The notes under the pieces were generated by a model that saw nothing but the letters and a program-made list of their open reading frames with translations, searched no databases and was not told the origin of the DNA. This document shows positions 4,894 through 8,119 of a stretch of 8,119 bases of DNA, one piece after another. The translations under genes and the position numbers were made by a program. Numbering within the stretch: position 1 is the stretch's first letter; each line of letters begins with the position of its first letter. The stretch spans positions 1 through 8,119 of the forward strand of contig WBXJ01000133.1 in the NCBI GenBank assembly GCA_008933045.1, given 5' to 3'. This DNA is from Verrucomicrobiota bacterium (GTDB lineage Bacteria > Verrucomicrobiota > Verrucomicrobiia > Limisphaerales > SXQI01).

Positions 4894-7245
4894 ATGTACC
4901 TCCTGACTCGGAAAAAACTGATATGGTTCACGATCGGCTTTGCTTGCACGATTGTTGCTTGCGGATTCGCCTATTTTTGGTTGATCCAGGAGGGTTCCGA
5001 CAGCCTTCAGATTCCTTCAACACGTGGTGGTTCTTCCCTGCAATCCGACGTGGCAAAACTTGAAGCGACGGAATCTCAGGCAATAGTATTTTTTTGGGAA
5101 CGGGAACGGCTTGCGCAACAATGCGGCGGCTTTTTTGAGACACTCTGGGATTCCAGCAACGCCGCCACCAATCGGTTAGCACCGATCGCGCAGATGGATT
5201 TTGGGAGAATTATTTTACCACGATGGCTTGAGCCTTTCTCATCAGTCCATGGCATTCAGGTTCAGAAGCCCGCTGGGAATGGACTCAGCCTCGATCCGAT
5301 GGCTTGGTCAAAAGTCGTCGATTCCCAGCGATCAAACGGGTGGAATCTGGCTCAGGTCGAGTTTCGACAGGTTCGTTTTGAGACCAATCAGTTTGGCCTA
5401 CCCGATCAGAGTTCCTTTTATTTTTCGGCGCATTTGACAAATCCGCTCGCATCACTACGTGCGGTGATCGAGGGAGATTTTGAAGTGCGGTGGGATCCTG
5501 AAGCCTTTCAGCATGGCCGCATCGCCGTCGCTCAACTGGATGCGAGTAGGCTCACTCTTTCAACCCGCCATGACCCAGTGCCTTTCCAATTGATCCACGA
5601 GCAATCCATTACCCCTCCTCGCAACGCATTCTCGATCGATCCATTGTTAGTTTATGACCTCGATGGGGATGGTTATTCGGAGATCATTCTCGCGGGGAAA
5701 AACTTAATTCTTCGACGATCGCCGGAGGGAACCTATGCCAGCGAACCCCTGTGTCGTCACTCGCCGGGTTTAATTAGTTGCGCACTTTTAGGAGATTTTG
5801 ATGGGGATGCGCGTGTCGATTTGCTCTGCCTCAAACACGAAGGCTTGGTGCTGTTCAAAGGTTCTGAGCATGGAACCTTTGTTACTCCAGAATTATTGAT
5901 CTGGCCCAGCCCCGCCGAGCTGACCTACCCGATGGTCATGACCTGCGGGGATATCGATCACGATGGGGATCTTGATCTTTTTATCGCTCAATACAAAAAG
6001 CCGTACGAAGGCGGAGCCATGCCAACGCCCTACTATGAAGCTCAGGACGGTTACCCCTCCTACCTGTTACTCAACAACGGTCAGGGGGATTTCACCGACG
6101 GAACTTTGGCGTCCGGTCTGGCGCCGAAACGCCTACGCCGTACTTATAGCAGTTCCTTCGTGGACCTGAACGCCGATGGGTTTCTTGACTTGCTCGTCGT
6201 CAGCGATTTTGCGGGAGTAGACCTCTACCAAAACGATGGGCAGGGTCATTTTATCGACCGCACAACAGATTGGATCGATGAGCCCCATGCGTTCGGAATG
6301 GCTCATGTGTTGAGCGATTTCAATAGCGATGGGCGATTGGATTTTCTAATGATCGGAATGACCTCACCCACAGTGGATCGCTTGGAGAAAGCGGGGCTGC
6401 ACCGTCCTAGTAACCTCGCGGATCCTCGCATGCGTGGACCTTCGATGAGTGGCAATCGGCTTTACTTTGCTCAGCCAAACGTCGGATTTGCACACACTGC
6501 AGCGAGTGCGAGTATCGCTCGGGCGGGTTGGGCCTGGGGGTGCAGCGCGTTTGATGCGGACAATGACGGGTTTCCCGACGTTTACGTCGCCAACGGGATG
6601 GAAAGCAAAGGAACAGTCCGCGATTATGAATCCGAGTTTTGGCTGCATGACATGTTCATCGGGAACTCCGAGGATAATCCCGTTGCTTACCTTTACTTTA
6701 GAAATAAATTCGCGCGCACCAGAGATTTGGGCCACTCCTATGGAGGTTTTGAGAAGAACCGGCTGTATCTGAATCAACAGGGCCAACGTTTCATCGACGT
6801 TGCACATCTCTTCGGCGTTGGTCTGGAGCAGGATTCACGCAACGTCGTGTCGGATGACCTCGACGGCGACGGGCAAATGGACTTAGTAGTGGTGAGTTAT
6901 GACACGTGGCCGAGTCTCTCGCACACCGTCCGCATTTATCGGAATCAGATCCCCAACTCTGGAAGTTGGATCGGATTTCAATTTCGAGAAACAGCGGGGA
7001 AATCGCTGATCGGAACCCGCGTGATCTGTCACTCGAATGGTCACACGCAAGTAAAGACCTTGGTAACCGGGGATTCTTATCGCTCGCAACACCCCAAGAC
7101 TCTGCATTTTGGTCTGGGAGAACATGCAGTGGAATCAGCGGAGATTCTTTGGACAGACGGCACCAAAACCACCTTGATCCGCCCACGGATGAACCATTAC
7201 CACCGCTTGGATCGCTCCTCCGCTTCCTCGCAAGTTAAGAACTAA
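4894..7245 (+). CDS. CRTAC1-family exported protein with FG-GAP/VCBS repeats and ASPIC/UnbV domain
   Basis: This 783-residue protein has a basic start (MYLLTRKK) and a hydrophobic stretch at 9-31, acting as an uncleaved anchor or signal. A lipobox-like IVAC (C23) is present, but hydrophobicity continues after it. Residues about 40-250 are unrecognised. From 255 to about 670 come seven calcium-type loops of the DxDxDG or similar form, starting near D255, D301, D353, D424, D475, D554 and D655, each followed by a short hydrophobic strand (e.g. EIILAG, DLLVVSD, DFLMIGM). This is an FG-GAP/VCBS beta-propeller. The C-terminus (about 700-765), with VKTLVTGDSYRSQHP and LHFGLGEH, matches ASPIC/UnbV. 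The protein probably acts outside the inner membrane in adhesion, binding or scaffolding; the ligand is unknown. An in-frame TAG at 4870-4872 fixes the ATG at 4894, which lacks a Shine-Dalgarno sequence. The gene starts 95 bases after jag and may have its own promoter, though none is obvious. Confidence 0.88.
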   Translation: MYLLTRKKLIWFTIGFACTIVACGFAYFWLIQEGSDSLQIPSTRGGSSLQSDVAKLEATESQAIVFFWERERLAQQCGGFFETLWDSSNAATNRLAPIAQMDFGRIILPRWLEPFSSVHGIQVQKPAGNGLSLDPMAWSKVVDSQRSNGWNLAQVEFRQVRFETNQFGLPDQSSFYFSAHLTNPLASLRAVIEGDFEVRWDPEAFQHGRIAVAQLDASRLTLSTRHDPVPFQLIHEQSITPPRNAFSIDPLLVYDLDGDGYSEIILAGKNLILRRSPEGTYASEPLCRHSPGLISCALLGDFDGDARVDLLCLKHEGLVLFKGSEHGTFVTPELLIWPSPAELTYPMVMTCGDIDHDGDLDLFIAQYKKPYEGGAMPTPYYEAQDGYPSYLLLNNGQGDFTDGTLASGLAPKRLRRTYSSSFVDLNADGFLDLLVVSDFAGVDLYQNDGQGHFIDRTTDWIDEPHAFGMAHVLSDFNSDGRLDFLMIGMTSPTVDRLEKAGLHRPSNLADPRMRGPSMSGNRLYFAQPNVGFAHTAASASIARAGWAWGCSAFDADNDGFPDVYVANGMESKGTVRDYESEFWLHDMFIGNSEDNPVAYLYFRNKFARTRDLGHSYGGFEKNRLYLNQQGQRFIDVAHLFGVGLEQDSRNVVSDDLDGDGQMDLVVVSYDTWPSLSHTVRIYRNQIPNSGSWIGFQFRETAGKSLIGTRVICHSNGHTQVKTLVTGDSYRSQHPKTLHFGLGEHAVESAEILWTDGTKTTLIRPRMNHYHRLDRSSASSQVKN

Positions 7246-8117
7246 CGGTAAGGAATGTATTGGGTGCGGTCTTTGTACCACTTCCAATCGTTCTTCCAAG
7301 CCTGACTGCCGTCGGTTCGGACGGCGACTGTACCGAACGAGATTTTGGGATATTTCGAGGCTGAGCTCTGCCATTTCTTGATTTCGGCATGCCCATCTAC
7401 GAATGAAAATCCGCAAGCCCCGTTATGGAGTGAACCTGGAACATCGCTCCAAGCGGTAGAGTTCACATCGTTGATAAAGAATGCATCGTTCACTGAGTCA
7501 GGATGTTCATCGAGCGTGAGCCAAGTATTAGCGGGCGTTGGAAAGTCGCCGGTCTTGAGGAACTGGCGATACGCTCCACCCATCGCCCAGCTTCTTCCAC
7601 CTAGGGATCCGGCTAGGTTATCCGATAACCCGATTAACGCATTCATCGCATTGCTTCGATTGCGTTGGCTCCAACCGAGCCGAGATTGAGCTGGGCTAAC
7701 TCGTTTGTCTGCTGGGCACTGGTAGATACCGACGGCACCGGCCGTGTAACGACCGAGAACCCCATTCTTCACCCAGTCCACATTGGTGACGCTAATTCCC
7801 TCGGTCCCCGTCGTGCCCCAAGTCATCACGTTATTCACCCAGTTATTGAATTTCTTGGTAGTGATCGCATCTAGGGTATCGGGAATCGTAAAATTATTGG
7901 GCATCCGTTCGTTGTTATCCATCGTGTACAACTGCGTGCCCAAAACCAGTTGCTTATTGTTGCTCATGCAGAGAATGCCCTGAGCCTTGGTCTTCGCTTT
8001 CGAGAGTGCCGGAAGCAGCATACCAGCGAGGATGGCGATGATCGCGATGACCACCAAAAGCTCGATGAGTGTGAACCCCCGCTTTTTAGCCACGAAAGTT
8101 TGATGATTGGTTTGCAT
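7242..8117 (-). CDS. Prepilin-type N-terminal cleavage/methylation protein with H-X9-DG motif (pseudopilin-like)
   Basis: The complete 291-residue protein starts with the short basic leader MQTNHQTFVAKKRG and a type IV prepilin signal. The prepilin peptidase would cut between G14 and F15, leaving FTLIELLVVIAIIAILAGML with the conserved E5 (E19 here) and a hydrophobic helix at 15-36. The C-terminal part has the H-X9-DG signature exactly: H231, nine residues, D241-G242, in HNGACGFSFVDGH. Two cysteines (C50 after the helix and C134 in YQCPADKR) could form a disulfide. Such proteins occur in many copies in planctomycetes and verrucomicrobia and resemble minor or major pseudopilins of type II secretion-like machines; the precise role is unknown. 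The gene converges on the CRTAC1-type gene and its TAG (complement of 7242-7244) overlaps that gene's TAA. Only two bases lie upstream of the start, so the promoter is outside. The 14-residue leader argues the start is right. Confidence 0.9.
   Translation of the reverse strand: MQTNHQTFVAKKRGFTLIELLVVIAIIAILAGMLLPALSKAKTKAQGILCMSNNKQLVLGTQLYTMDNNERMPNNFTIPDTLDAITTKKFNNWVNNVMTWGTTGTEGISVTNVDWVKNGVLGRYTAGAVGIYQCPADKRVSPAQSRLGWSQRNRSNAMNALIGLSDNLAGSLGGRSWAMGGAYRQFLKTGDFPTPANTWLTLDEHPDSVNDAFFINDVNSTAWSDVPGSLHNGACGFSFVDGHAEIKKWQSSASKYPKISFGTVAVRTDGSQAWKNDWKWYKDRTQYIPYR
7616..7630. repeat. Perfect 15-base palindrome inside the pseudopilin gene
   Basis: GGTTATC-C-GATAACC has perfect 7-bp arms about a single central base. 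It lies in the codons for SDNLAG, and CTAGG occurs on its left side twice (7600-7604 and 7613-7617). It may be a chance feature or a protein site. No role is claimed. Confidence 0.3.
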
Positions 8118-8119
8118 AA

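Noticed and set aside
4951..4965. Lipobox-like IVAC at C23 of the CRTAC1-type protein
   Set aside because: The pattern fits loosely, but the hydrophobic stretch continues for about eight residues after the cysteine, which favours a membrane anchor; kept only as an alternative.

Overview
The window looks like a stretch of a chromosome from the PVC superphylum, most likely Verrucomicrobiota or a close relative. This is inferred from the protein families. There is a YidC with a large periplasmic domain (so a diderm cell), a pseudopilin-like protein with an H-X9-DG motif, and a large exported CRTAC1-type FG-GAP/ASPIC protein; the last two are typically numerous in PVC genomes. No rRNA, tRNA, CRISPR array or insertion sequence was seen.

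Layout. (1) Bases 1-1217, minus strand: the N-terminal 405 codons of a type III restriction-like helicase/endonuclease, running off the left edge. (2) Bases 1218-1663: a 446-base divergent intergenic region with a good sigma70-type promoter facing right and several short inverted repeats. (3) Bases 1664-4798, plus strand: the conserved cluster rpmH (L34), rnpA (RNase P protein), yidD, yidC and a jag/khpB-like KH-R3H gene. (4) Bases 4894-7245, plus strand: a 783-residue membrane-anchored CRTAC1-family protein with seven calcium-type loops and a C-terminal ASPIC/UnbV domain. (5) Bases 7242-8117, minus strand: a complete 291-residue prepilin-like protein, convergent with the previous gene and overlapping its stop codon by four bases.

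The middle block is a coherent biogenesis unit. L34 and the RNase P protein serve translation and tRNA processing; YidD and YidC serve membrane protein insertion; the Jag/KhpB-like protein is an RNA-binding partner commonly encoded next to yidC. The flanks are accessory: a defence-type restriction enzyme on the left, and two envelope or extracellular proteins on the right. No wholly new system is evident. The points most worth a second look are the restriction gene placed directly against the ribosomal cluster, substitutions at the YidC groove arginine and in the RnpA RNR motif, the overlapping convergent stops, the unassigned N-terminal part of the CRTAC1 protein, and the scarcity of Shine-Dalgarno sequences.
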